The notes under the pieces: model-generated
The model's database searches: none
Told to the model about the DNA's origin: nothing
What the model saw: the letters and a program-made list of their open reading frames with translations, nothing else
Program-made: the position numbers and the translations under genes
Shown: positions 16,889 to 24,351 of the stretch, one piece after another
Position numbering within the stretch: the first letter of the stretch is position 1
How the letters are laid out: each line of letters opens with the position of its first letter
DNA from: Nocardioides luti
Lineage (GTDB): Bacteria; Actinomycetota; Actinomycetes; Propionibacteriales; Nocardioidaceae
Direction: 5' to 3'
DNA length: 64,000 nucleotides
NCBI RefSeq assembly: GCF_014212315.1
Contig: NZ_JACKXE010000001.1
Location: forward strand, 558,001 to 622,000

Positions 16889-17994
16889 CCGAGAAGCTCA
16901 AGACCCTCCTCCACGAACGCGCCGAGCACGTCGACTTCGCGACGCCCGACGTGGACGCCCTGACCCGGGCCGGCGACCGGACGATCCGCCGTCGCCGCGG
17001 CATCGTGGGCCTGGCCTCCCTGGCCTCCGTCGCGATCGTCGGCGCGCTCGTCGCGACGGCGTTCACGGGCAGCAGCACGCCCGACGGCGCCCCGACGGCC
17101 GACGACCCGGCCGGCACCGACCGCAGCCTCAGCTGGTCGGTCGGTGCCTTCATCCACGACGGCGGCGCGACCGTCGACACCGGCCACGAGATCAACGCCT
17201 ACGTCGAGACCAGCGTCGGCTACGTGATCGCCGACCCCGACGGCACCGTGTGGTCGGTCCGCGACGGCCAGGTCACCGAGATCGGCCGGGTCGACACGAA
17301 GTACCCCCGACTCGTCGCCGACCCCACGTCCCCGTGGGTCGCCTGGGTCGACGCCTCGAACCAGGGCAGTCCCTCGTTCTTCGCCTTCGACCAGGAGAGC
17401 CTCGAGAGCCAGTCCTTCGGCAGCGGCACCAGCACGTCGGGCGGCACGCTGGCCGACGAGAAGGACCCGACGTACGCCTACGCCCTGGACGGGACGACCC
17501 TCTACCTCCGGGACACGCGCGGAGCGGTCGCCCTCGACCTGGCGAGCGGCACGGAGAAGGTCGTCGACCCGACGGCACGCAACGGCTTCGACGTCGTCAC
17601 CGTGCACGACGGCCTGATCGCGTCGCGCACCGACACCGGCACCCGGATCGGGCGGACCACGAAGGACGGCTACGTCTTGGACCAGGCGTACGGCAGCACC
17701 GGCTCCTTCTCGCCCGACGGGTCGTACTACACCTCGGACGCGGACGAGCCGTCCGTCTGGGACCTGTCCACGAAGCAGAAGCTCCCGGTGCCCGGACTCG
17801 ACGGCTACTACTTCGCGACCGGGTACGCCTGGCTCGACGACGACACCCTCGCCGTCATCGCCGCGAAGAAGGAGACCGCGCCGGCCGAGCTGCTGACCTG
17901 TGAGATCCCCGCCGGGACGTGCACGTCCGAGGTCGAGCTCAGCACCTTCGAGCACATCGACTTCCGGCTGCCCTCGGGCGAGGGCATCGAGTAG
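16885..17994 (+). CDS. Single-pass membrane protein coupled to sigma factor, beta-propeller-like ectodomain
   Basis: 369 residues. A cytoplasmic N-terminus of about 40 residues ends in a strongly basic patch (RTIRRRRG), followed by one membrane segment (about 42-62) and a long extracytoplasmic part with repeating strands and W/Y/D-rich turns that resembles a beta-propeller (WSVRDGQVTEIGRV, LYLRDTRGAVALDLASG and similar). The ATG overlaps the sigma stop. A role as sensor or anti-sigma factor is inferred from this coupling; the zinc anti-sigma motif (HxxxCxxC) is absent. It ends at a hairpin (18005-18043) that reaches into the opposing gene. Confidence 0.8.
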   Translation: MTEKLKTLLHERAEHVDFATPDVDALTRAGDRTIRRRRGIVGLASLASVAIVGALVATAFTGSSTPDGAPTADDPAGTDRSLSWSVGAFIHDGGATVDTGHEINAYVETSVGYVIADPDGTVWSVRDGQVTEIGRVDTKYPRLVADPTSPWVAWVDASNQGSPSFFAFDQESLESQSFGSGTSTSGGTLADEKDPTYAYALDGTTLYLRDTRGAVALDLASGTEKVVDPTARNGFDVVTVHDGLIASRTDTGTRIGRTTKDGYVLDQAYGSTGSFSPDGSYYTSDADEPSVWDLSTKQKLPVPGLDGYYFATGYAWLDDDTLAVIAAKKETAPAELLTCEIPAGTCTSEVELSTFEHIDFRLPSGEGIE

Positions 17995-18004
17995 CCGAAT
18001 CCGT

Positions 18005-18043
18005 CCGGCCCCGCCAGTGCCGCTCAGACGCTGGCGGGCCCGG
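18005..18043. terminator. Hairpin at the convergent end of the sigma/partner operon and TRIC gene
   Basis: The arms CCGGCCCCGCCAG (18005-18017) and CTGGCGGGCCCGG (18031-18043) pair over 13 bp with one mismatch and a 13-nt loop. It overlaps the last codons of the minus-strand gene. Confidence 0.65.
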
Positions 18044-18659
18044 TCGGCATCGGCGCCTGCCAGTGCCGCCAGATCGCGACCAGGCGCCAGGTCGTGCAGA
18101 GCCCGGCACCGGCGACGGCGACGACGAGCACCGGCAGGTCGAGGCGCGCGCCGCCGACGGCGACGAAGGCCCCGGCCAGCGCCGGGATCGCGTAGAGCTC
18201 GCCCCGGAAGATCGCCGGCACCCGCGAGGCCAGCACGTCTCGGACCATGCCGCCGCCGATCCCGGTGACCATCCCCATCAGGGCGGCCGGGACCGGGCCG
18301 AGGCCGTAGGCCAGGCCCTTGAGCGCCCCGGTCACGCAGAACAGCCCGAGCCCGAAGGCGTCGAAGACCGTGACGGTCCGCTCCATCCGGCCCAGTGCCG
18401 GGTGGAAGTAGAAGGTGAGCAGCCCGGCCGCGACCGGGACCAGCAGGTAGCGCCAGTCCGCCAGCGCGGCCGGCGGCGTCGCGCCGATCAGCACGTCGCG
18501 CAGGAAGCCGCCGCCCAGACCGGTCGTCCCGGCGAGCACCAGCACCCCGAAGACGTCGAGGTCCTTGCGCACCGCGACCAGGGCTCCCGAGATGGCGAAG
18601 ACGAAGATCCCGACCAGGTCGGCGACGACCAGGGTGACGGAGGGCTCGGGGGTCGGCAC
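18024..18659 (-). CDS. Trimeric intracellular cation (TRIC) channel family protein (UPF0126/YadS-like)
   Basis: 211 residues, seven predicted membrane segments forming two repeats. Each repeat carries the glycine signature: FVFAISGALVAVRKDLDVFG with GLGGGFLRDVLIG in the first, and FGLGLFCVTGALKGL with TGIGGGMVRDVLASRVP in the second. Prokaryotic TRIC proteins form trimeric K+-permeable channels. A GTG start with TAACCT ending 6 nt upstream suggests a leaderless mRNA. It is convergent with the sigma-partner gene. Given the other K+ genes in the window it may contribute to ion balance, but there is no operon link. Confidence 0.92.
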   Translation of the reverse strand: MPTPEPSVTLVVADLVGIFVFAISGALVAVRKDLDVFGVLVLAGTTGLGGGFLRDVLIGATPPAALADWRYLLVPVAAGLLTFYFHPALGRMERTVTVFDAFGLGLFCVTGALKGLAYGLGPVPAALMGMVTGIGGGMVRDVLASRVPAIFRGELYAIPALAGAFVAVGGARLDLPVLVVAVAGAGLCTTWRLVAIWRHWQAPMPTGPASV

Positions 18660-18671
18660 CCGCCGAGGTTA
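18660..18671 (-). promoter_or_regulatory. Leaderless-type -10 element (TAACCT) for the TRIC gene
   Basis: TAACCT on the minus strand (18671-18666) ends 6 nt before the GTG at 18659. Confidence 0.5.
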
Positions 18672-18808
18672 CCGAGCCGGAGCCCCCGGCGCCGATCCGG
18701 CGCAAGTGCGCCCAGCCACGCCGCGTCACCAGTCGGTGCGCTCCCGCTCGCTGGCGTAGGCTCGCCCCACCGAAGAGACAGTTGAAGTTGGCAGGAGCAG
18801 AAGCACCC

Positions 18809-19807
18809 ATGGCGCACCTCACGCTCGCCGGAGTGAGCGACGACGGGAAGCGCCTGCTCCTGGTGGACGAGGCAGGGGCCGAGTTCACCGTCGACATCGA
18901 CCCGCGACTTCGGACCGCCCTGCGCGGGGACGCCCGCCGATTGGAGAACCAGATGGACAGCGCACTCCGTCCTCGCGACATCCAGGCCCGGATCCGGGCC
19001 GGGGAGACGCCCGAGGCCGTGGCCGAGGCAGCGCAGACGAGCGTCGACCGGATCATGGCGTTCGCCGCCCCGGTCCTGGCCGAGCGCCAGCACGTCGCCG
19101 ACCGCGCCCAGCGCTCGTCCGTACGCCGTCGCGCCGGTGACGGCGCCGGTGGCGCCCGCACCCTCGGGGACGCGGTCACCGCGCACCTGCGCTCGCTGAA
19201 CGTCGACCCCGACAGCGTCGAGTGGGACGCCTGGCGTCGCGAGGACGGCCGCTGGGCGCTGACCGGCGACTTCGCCGCCACCAAGCGCAGCGGCTCGGGC
19301 CACTTCACCTACGACGCCCCCGGCAACTACGTCACCGCGGACAACGACGACGCCCGCTGGCTGCTGGGCGAGGCGACGGCCGAGCCCCAGGACGCGACCG
19401 CACCCGGCGGCGAGGCCGCCGCCGACGAGCCGCGCGACGACCTGCGCAGCGCCCGCCAGCGCCGCCTCACCTCCGCGGTCGACGAGGAGCTCCCGCTCGG
19501 CGACGACGCGATCGAGATGGTCACCGGGGACGCCGCTCCCGCGGCCCCCGCACCGGCCGTCGACGACCTGGGCGGCGACCAGCCGCTCGAGGCGTTCCTC
19601 GACGACCAGCCCCCGGCCGCGTCGGTGGCCGAGCCCGCCGCCGACGTCCGCGACGAGGCGGCCGACGCCGCCGCCCGCGACGACGAGCACGTCGACGGTC
19701 CCGCCGACGACGAGCCGCCGGCCCGCCGCCCGGTCAAGAAGCGTGGCGGCCGCGCCTCGGTCCCGAGCTGGGACGAGATCATGTTCGGCGGCGGCAAGAA
19801 CGACTGA
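18809..19807 (+). CDS. sepH: Septation protein SepH (DUF3071)
   Basis: 332 residues. The N-terminal DUF3071 domain (about 1-75: LTLAGVSDDGKRLLLVDEAG, DIDPRLRTALRGD, then the helix-turn-helix region RPRDIQARIRAGETPEAVAEAA) is diagnostic. The middle part contains the conserved DSVEWDAWRREDGRW block, and the C-terminal third is acidic and disordered, ending in a short basic/Trp motif (VPSWDEIMFG). In Streptomyces and mycobacteria SepH binds FtsZ and promotes Z-ring assembly. The ATG at 18809 gives the usual N-terminus; a TTG at 18782 would add nine non-conserved residues. A TAGGCT element lies upstream. Confidence 0.93.
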   Translation: MAHLTLAGVSDDGKRLLLVDEAGAEFTVDIDPRLRTALRGDARRLENQMDSALRPRDIQARIRAGETPEAVAEAAQTSVDRIMAFAAPVLAERQHVADRAQRSSVRRRAGDGAGGARTLGDAVTAHLRSLNVDPDSVEWDAWRREDGRWALTGDFAATKRSGSGHFTYDAPGNYVTADNDDARWLLGEATAEPQDATAPGGEAAADEPRDDLRSARQRRLTSAVDEELPLGDDAIEMVTGDAAPAAPAPAVDDLGGDQPLEAFLDDQPPAASVAEPAADVRDEAADAAARDDEHVDGPADDEPPARRPVKKRGGRASVPSWDEIMFGGGKND

Positions 19808-19821
19808 CCGCGCCCGCCGGT

Positions 19822-19925
19822 TGCCCACCCGGCACCCGCGGTCCGTTGGTCGAGCTCCGCTGGCTGCCCACCCGGCACCCACGATCCGTTGGTCGAGTAG
19901 CGAGCGCAGCGAGCGTATCGAGACC
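19822..19925. repeat. Intergenic repeat unit: 33-bp direct duplication plus REP-like element
   Basis: Two 33-bp copies (19822-19854 and 19865-19897; 43-bp period, two mismatches) begin TGCCCACCCGGCACCC and end GTTGGTCGAG. The second runs into a 38-bp element (19888-19925) that starts GTTGGTCGAGTAGCGAGCGC and ends TATCGAGACC. From memory, elements of this type occur many times between genes in Nocardioides and related genera. It lies between sepH and the reductase gene and contains no ORF. Confidence 0.7.
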
Positions 19926-19950
19926 CCTGCCCGTCGCCGTTACTTCCCGG

Positions 19951-19962
19951 TAGTCTCCCGCC
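19951..19962 (+). promoter_or_regulatory. Leaderless-type -10 element (TAGTCT) for the fatty acyl-CoA reductase gene
   Basis: TAGTCT at 19951-19956 ends 6 nt before the ATG at 19963, with no Shine-Dalgarno in between. Confidence 0.55.
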
Positions 19963-21963
19963 ATGTCGTACTTCGTGACCGGCGCCACGGGCTTCATCGG
20001 CCGTCATCTCGTCCAGGAGCTCATCGACCACCGCGACGGCGAGATCTTCGTGCTGGTCCGCAAGGGCTCGCTGCCCCGCATGGAGGCGCTCATCAAGCGC
20101 TGGGGCTCGGACCGGGTGATCCCCGTGACCGGGGACCTCTCCAAGCCCGGCCTCGGCGTCGCGAAGCGCTGGATCGCCGACCACAGCGGTTCGATCGACC
20201 ACTTCTTCCACCTCGCCGCGATCTACGACATGACCGCGGACGACGAGACCAACGAGACGATGAACGTCGGCGGCACCCGGAACGCCGTCGCGCTGGCCGA
20301 CTCGCTGCGCGCGGGCTGCTTCCACCAGGTCTCCTCCGTCGCGGCCGCGGGCGAGTACGCCGGCACCTTCGACGAGTCGATGTTCGCCGAGGGCCAGCAC
20401 CTGCCCTCGCCGTACCACCGCACGAAGTACGAGTCCGAGCGCATCGTGCGCGAGGAGTGCACGGTGCCGTGGCGCGTGTACCGCCCCGCGATCGTGGTCG
20501 GCGACTCGCAGACCGGCGCCATGGACAAGGTCGACGGGCCGTACTACTTCTTCCCGCTGATGAAGCTGATGCGCGACAACCTCCCGGCCTGGCTGCCTCT
20601 GGTCGGGGTCGACCTCGGCGACACCAACGTCGTGCCCGTCGACTACGTCGCCAAGGCGATGGACCACCTCGCCCACCTGCCCGACCGCGACGGCGAGGCC
20701 TTCCACCTCGTCAACCCGGAGCCGCAGCCGGTCGTCGACATGATCAACGCCTTCTGCGCGGCCGCCGGCGCCCCGCAGTTCGCCACCCCGATCGACCGCC
20801 GCCTCTCGCAGTCGCTGCCGTTCTCACTGGTCCCGCGCGGCCTGCGGCCCTCCTCGATCGTCTCCGGGCTGGTCCGCAACGGCGCCGTGCAGTCCGTGCT
20901 CGACCAGGTCACCGGCCGGATCGGCGTGCCCGCCGAGGTGCTGGCCCACGTGAACTTCACCGCCGTCTTCGACTCCCGCCGCACCGAGAAGGCACTGGCC
21001 GGCTCCGGCCTCGGCGTGCCCGACCTCGAGAGCTACGCCCGCACGCTGTGGGGCTACTGGGAGGAGAACCTCGACGAGGCCACCGGCCGCGACACCGCCA
21101 CCCGCGAGGCGCTCACCGGGAAGTACGTCGTCATCACCGGCGCCTCCTCCGGCATCGGCCAGGTCACCGCCCTCAAGGTCGCCCAGGCCGGCGGCATCCC
21201 CGTCCTGGTCGCGCGCGGCAAGGACAAGCTCGAGGACACCCGCCAGATCATCGAGCTGCGCGGCGGCACCGCCCACGTCTACCCGTGCGACCTCTCCGAC
21301 CTCGAGGCCATCGACGCGCTCTGCGAGCAGATCGCGGCCGAGCTGCCGTCGGTCGACTACGTCATCAACAACGCCGGCCGCTCGATCCGCCGCTCGCTGA
21401 AGCTCAGCCACGACCGCTTCCACGACTTCGAGCGCACCATGCAGCTCAACTACTTCGGCGCGATCCGCCTCGTCATGGGGCTGCTGCCAAAGATGCGCGA
21501 GCAGCGTCGCGGCCACATCGTGAACATCAGCTCGATCGGCGTGCAGACCAACCCGCCGCGGTTCTCCGCGTACGTCGCGTCCAAGTCGGCCCTCGACTCG
21601 TGGAGCAACGTCGTGGCGTCCGAGCTGGTCGGCGACGGCATCACCTTCACCGGCATCCACATGCCGCTCGTGCGGACGCCGATGATCGCCCCCACCAAGA
21701 TCTACGACAAGTTCCCCACCATCTCCCCCGCGCAGGCAGCCGACACCGTGATCCGTGCGATGGTCGAGCGCCCGCACGAGATCAACACCGCCTTGGGCAA
21801 CGCCGGCGCGATCGCCCACACGATGGCGCCCAAGCTGACCTTCCGGCTGCTCAACATGGCCTACCACGTGTTCCCGGACTCGGCCGCGGCCAAGGGCGAC
21901 GGCGGCACCCGCGAGTCCGAGCAGATCATGCTGGCGAAGGTCTTCAAGGGCATCCACTGGTGA
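19963..21963 (+). CDS. Alcohol-forming fatty acyl-CoA reductase (Maqu_2507-type, two-domain SDR)
   Basis: 666 residues in two reductase domains. The N-terminal extended-SDR domain (about 1-370) has GATGFIG at 7-13 and the catalytic pair YHRTK; the C-terminal classical SDR domain (about 385-640) has TGASSGIG, NNAG, an SSIG block and YVASK. Blocks I remember from Marinobacter Maqu_2507 recur here: HLAAIYDMTADDE, MDKVDGPYYFF, RSIRRSLKLS followed by DRFHDFERTMQLNYFG, MPLVRTPMIAPTKIYD and a terminal GIHW. Such enzymes reduce fatty acyl-CoA through the aldehyde to a fatty alcohol with NADPH, for wax-ester or ether-lipid synthesis. No wax synthase is in the window. Many databases would call it only SDR oxidoreductase. 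Confidence 0.87.
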   Translation: MSYFVTGATGFIGRHLVQELIDHRDGEIFVLVRKGSLPRMEALIKRWGSDRVIPVTGDLSKPGLGVAKRWIADHSGSIDHFFHLAAIYDMTADDETNETMNVGGTRNAVALADSLRAGCFHQVSSVAAAGEYAGTFDESMFAEGQHLPSPYHRTKYESERIVREECTVPWRVYRPAIVVGDSQTGAMDKVDGPYYFFPLMKLMRDNLPAWLPLVGVDLGDTNVVPVDYVAKAMDHLAHLPDRDGEAFHLVNPEPQPVVDMINAFCAAAGAPQFATPIDRRLSQSLPFSLVPRGLRPSSIVSGLVRNGAVQSVLDQVTGRIGVPAEVLAHVNFTAVFDSRRTEKALAGSGLGVPDLESYARTLWGYWEENLDEATGRDTATREALTGKYVVITGASSGIGQVTALKVAQAGGIPVLVARGKDKLEDTRQIIELRGGTAHVYPCDLSDLEAIDALCEQIAAELPSVDYVINNAGRSIRRSLKLSHDRFHDFERTMQLNYFGAIRLVMGLLPKMREQRRGHIVNISSIGVQTNPPRFSAYVASKSALDSWSNVVASELVGDGITFTGIHMPLVRTPMIAPTKIYDKFPTISPAQAADTVIRAMVERPHEINTALGNAGAIAHTMAPKLTFRLLNMAYHVFPDSAAAKGDGGTRESEQIMLAKVFKGIHW

Positions 21964-21966
21964 GCG

Positions 21967-22800
21967 TCAGCCGCGCTCGACCGGCCGCCCCGGGTCGGTG
22001 ATCCAGCCGCTCCAGCTGCCGGGGTAGAGCGCGGCGCGCACGCCCGCCAGCTCCAGCGCGATGATGTCGTGGACGGCGGTGACGCCGGACCCGCAGTACG
22101 CCGCCACCTCGCCGGCCGCGCCCCGCTCGGGGGTCGCGCCGACCCCGGCGTACACCTCCGCCAGCTCGGCGGGTGAGCGGAACAGCCCCTCGTCGGTCAA
22201 GTTCCGCGACGTGGGCACGTTGACGGCGCCGGGCACGTGGCCGGCGACCGGGTCCACCGGCTCGGTCTCGCCGCGGTAGCGCTCGGCGGCCCGCGCGTCG
22301 ACCAGCACCGGCACGTCGGGCACGTCCTCGGCGGACACCACGGGCATCCCGCCGGGCACGGCCGTGAAGTCGCCGGGAGCGACGTCGACCGCACCGGTCT
22401 CCACCGGTCCGCCGGCCGCCACCCAGTGCGACCAGCCGCCGTCGAGCACCCGGACCTCGGGGTGCCCGTGGAAGCGCAGCAGCCACCACGCCCGGCCGGC
22501 GGCGTGGGCCGACCAGTCGTCGTACACCACCACCGGGCGGTCGCCGGACACGCCGACCCGGCGCATCGCGGCCTCGAACACCTCGGTCGACGGGAGCGGG
22601 TGCCGCCCACCGGCACCCGGCGGCGCGGCGAGGTCCGCGTCCAGGTCGACGTACACCGCCCCGGGCACGTGCCCGGCCGCGTGCTCGGGCGCCCCGGGCG
22701 GCCCGCCCATCCGGTAGCGGACGTCCAGCACGGTGACGGAGCCGAGCAGCGAGCGCAGCTCGGAGGCGGAGACGAGCGGGGAGACGTGAGGACCGGTCAT
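21967..22800 (-). CDS. Sulfurtransferase, 3-mercaptopyruvate sulfurtransferase-like (tandem rhodanese)
   Basis: 277 residues, two rhodanese domains (about 1-130 and 140-277). The catalytic loop in the second domain is CGSGVTA, which is typical of 3-mercaptopyruvate sulfurtransferases rather than thiosulfate sulfurtransferases (CRKGVT). Substrate-binding arginines are present in LDVRYRMGG and LVDARAAERYRGE. It transfers sulfane sulfur from mercaptopyruvate or thiosulfate to thiol acceptors in the cytoplasm. The ATG at 22800 is followed by VSPLVSASELRSLL, a usual N-terminus. It is divergent from thymidine kinase and convergent with the reductase gene (3 bp between stops). Confidence 0.9.
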   Translation of the reverse strand: MTGPHVSPLVSASELRSLLGSVTVLDVRYRMGGPPGAPEHAAGHVPGAVYVDLDADLAAPPGAGGRHPLPSTEVFEAAMRRVGVSGDRPVVVYDDWSAHAAGRAWWLLRFHGHPEVRVLDGGWSHWVAAGGPVETGAVDVAPGDFTAVPGGMPVVSAEDVPDVPVLVDARAAERYRGETEPVDPVAGHVPGAVNVPTSRNLTDEGLFRSPAELAEVYAGVGATPERGAAGEVAAYCGSGVTAVHDIIALELAGVRAALYPGSWSGWITDPGRPVERG

Positions 22801-22843
22801 GCGACCCATCCTCCCCGAGCGTCCTGTGACAGGATTCCTGCCC

Positions 22844-23497
22844 GTGGCCGAACTGCATTTCTTCACCGGGACCATGGACTCCGGCAAGTCGACGCTGGCG
22901 CTCCAGACGAACCACAACCACGCCGCGCGCGGCCGGGTGGGGCAGATCTTCACGAGCCACGACCGGGCCGGCACCGCGACCATCTCCTCGCGCCTCGGCC
23001 TGACGCACGAGGCCCAGGAGGTCGCGCCGGAGTTCGACTTCTGGCGCTTCATCGTGATGACGCTGACCCAGGGCGGGCGGATCGACTACCTGATCTGCGA
23101 CGAGGCCCAGTTCTACACCGCCGAGCAGATCGAGCAGCTGGCCAAGATCGTCGACGAGCTGCAGCTCGACGTCTTCTGCTTCGGCATCCTCACCGACTTC
23201 CGCACCCGGATGTTCCCGGGTGCCGCGCGCCTCGTCGAGCTCGCCGACCGGATGGAGGTCCTGCAGGTCGAGGCGCTGTGCTGGTGCGGCAAGCGCGCCA
23301 CCCACAACGCCCGCACCGAGAACGGCGCGATGGTCGTCGAGGGCGAGGTCATCGTGGTCGGCGACGTCGACGACCCGGACGAGGCGCCGGCCGACGTGGC
23401 CTACGAGGTGCTCTGCCGCCAGCACCACCGGCGCCGCCTCACTGCGGCCCGCGCCAAGGCGGTCAGCCTCGCGCCGGAGCCGCTTCCGTTCGGCTGA
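22844..23497 (+). CDS. tdk: Thymidine kinase, type II
   Basis: 217 residues. The P-loop GTMDSGKST is at residues 9-17, the Walker B-like DEAQFY near 86, and there is a zinc-binding lasso with Cys pair CWCGKR and a later CRQHH. It phosphorylates thymidine to dTMP in the salvage pathway. The GTG at 22844 gives the standard N-terminus (VAELHFFTGTMDSGKS); the frame remains open 45 bp upstream but overlaps the neighbouring start. A CAGGAT hexamer 8 nt upstream could be a variant -10 of a leaderless promoter. Confidence 0.95.
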   Translation: MAELHFFTGTMDSGKSTLALQTNHNHAARGRVGQIFTSHDRAGTATISSRLGLTHEAQEVAPEFDFWRFIVMTLTQGGRIDYLICDEAQFYTAEQIEQLAKIVDELQLDVFCFGILTDFRTRMFPGAARLVELADRMEVLQVEALCWCGKRATHNARTENGAMVVEGEVIVVGDVDDPDEAPADVAYEVLCRQHHRRRLTAARAKAVSLAPEPLPFG

Positions 23498-23513
23498 GGC
23501 GCGCAGGACCTTC

Positions 23514-23532
23514 CTGAGAAGTCGCTGAAAGT
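23514..23532 (+). promoter_or_regulatory. 19-nt motif shared with the upstream region of the second sigma factor gene
   Basis: CTGAGAAGTCGCTGAAAGT here and CTGAGAAGTCCCTGAGAGT at 56855-56873 differ at two positions. Each lies 100-190 bp before a start codon on the same strand. A shared regulator site or promoter part is inferred; no known site was matched. Confidence 0.4.
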
Positions 23533-23588
23533 AAAGAGATCTCCCCATCCGAGCGGTCGGACGCGGCGAACGACTGGTTGAAAGATGG

Positions 23589-23605
23589 ACGTCCGCAGCG
23601 GACGT
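23589..23605. promoter_or_regulatory. Perfect palindrome in the leader of the exported protein gene
   Basis: ACGTCCGCAGCGGACGT: two 8-bp arms around a central A, 26 bp before the ATG at 23632. It could be an operator or a small RNA hairpin in the 5' leader. The protein that might bind it is unknown. Confidence 0.5.
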
Positions 23606-23631
23606 TCCCTAGCTCGACGATGGGAATCATC

Positions 23632-24276
23632 ATGGCTCGCAACATCCTCACCTCCGGCGCCACCCTCCTCGCCGCGACCGCGGCGACCGGCGCCCTCGTC
23701 CTCGCCTCCCCCGGCCTCGCCCAGGCGGCGACGTACTCCCAGGGTCAGGCGAACGACGAGCACTCCGTGACCAACGGCACCGGCGACGCCGACGCACGTT
23801 CCAAGGCCACCCAGGGTGGCAAGCTCCGCGTCTTCACCGAGGCGGACGGCGGCACGACGGCCGGTCCGCTCGGCGGCACCACCAGCACCCCGACGGAGGC
23901 CTCGGCGCAGGCCTCGCTCAGCAAGCGGGTCCCGGTCGCCAAGGGCACCTACCGTGTCGTCGTCAACTACCAGGGTCTGCAGGGCCGCGAGAACGACCGC
24001 GGCGACAACTCGCAGTCGCGCGTCGTGCGCCAGTCGGTCGTGAAGTACGTCGCGCAGTCCGGCGGCGGCGACCGTCAGGTCGACCGCGTGCAGCAGGTGC
24101 CGACCAACAAGTCCTCGAAGAGCACCACGCTGTTGATCACCGTTCCCGACGGCTCGAGCGGCTACCTCCGTGTCAAGGCGATCCTCAAGGCGCTGTCGAC
24201 CGCCGACGGCAAGTCGAGCTTCGCCCACGGCGACGCCTCGGCCTCGAACATCGTGTTCAAGGTCAACCGGATCTGA
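23632..24276 (+). CDS. Exported protein of unknown function
   Basis: 214 residues. A clear Sec signal peptide (MARNILTSGATLLAATAATG followed by a hydrophobic run) ends with AQA before ATYSQGQ, a signal peptidase I site near residue 32. The mature part is rich in Ser, Thr, Gln and Val and looks like a secreted beta-strand domain; it has no Cys. The ATG at 23632 is preferred because GGGA lies about 6 nt upstream; an in-frame ATG at 23620 overlaps that sequence. The leader carries a perfect palindrome and a motif shared with the second sigma gene, hinting at stress or growth-phase control. No family recognised. Confidence 0.8.
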   Translation: MARNILTSGATLLAATAATGALVLASPGLAQAATYSQGQANDEHSVTNGTGDADARSKATQGGKLRVFTEADGGTTAGPLGGTTSTPTEASAQASLSKRVPVAKGTYRVVVNYQGLQGRENDRGDNSQSRVVRQSVVKYVAQSGGGDRQVDRVQQVPTNKSSKSTTLLITVPDGSSGYLRVKAILKALSTADGKSSFAHGDASASNIVFKVNRI

Positions 24277-24305
24277 TCCAGCACCTCCAGCACAGCTGTC
24301 GCGTC

Positions 24306-24326
24306 GCCCGGCTCCCCGAGCCGGGC
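24306..24326. terminator. Terminator hairpin between convergent genes
   Basis: GCCCGGCTC and GAGCCGGGC form a perfect 9-bp stem with a CCC loop, 30 bp after the stop of the exported protein gene and 26 bp beyond the end of the opposing phosphodiesterase gene. Confidence 0.8.
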
Positions 24327-24351
24327 GCCGCTGCGCGTCCGGCGTACGCCG

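Noticed and set aside
16885..17994. Classical zinc-dependent anti-sigma factor
   Set aside because: No HxxxCxxC motif in the cytoplasmic part, so the canonical ZAS assignment is not supported.
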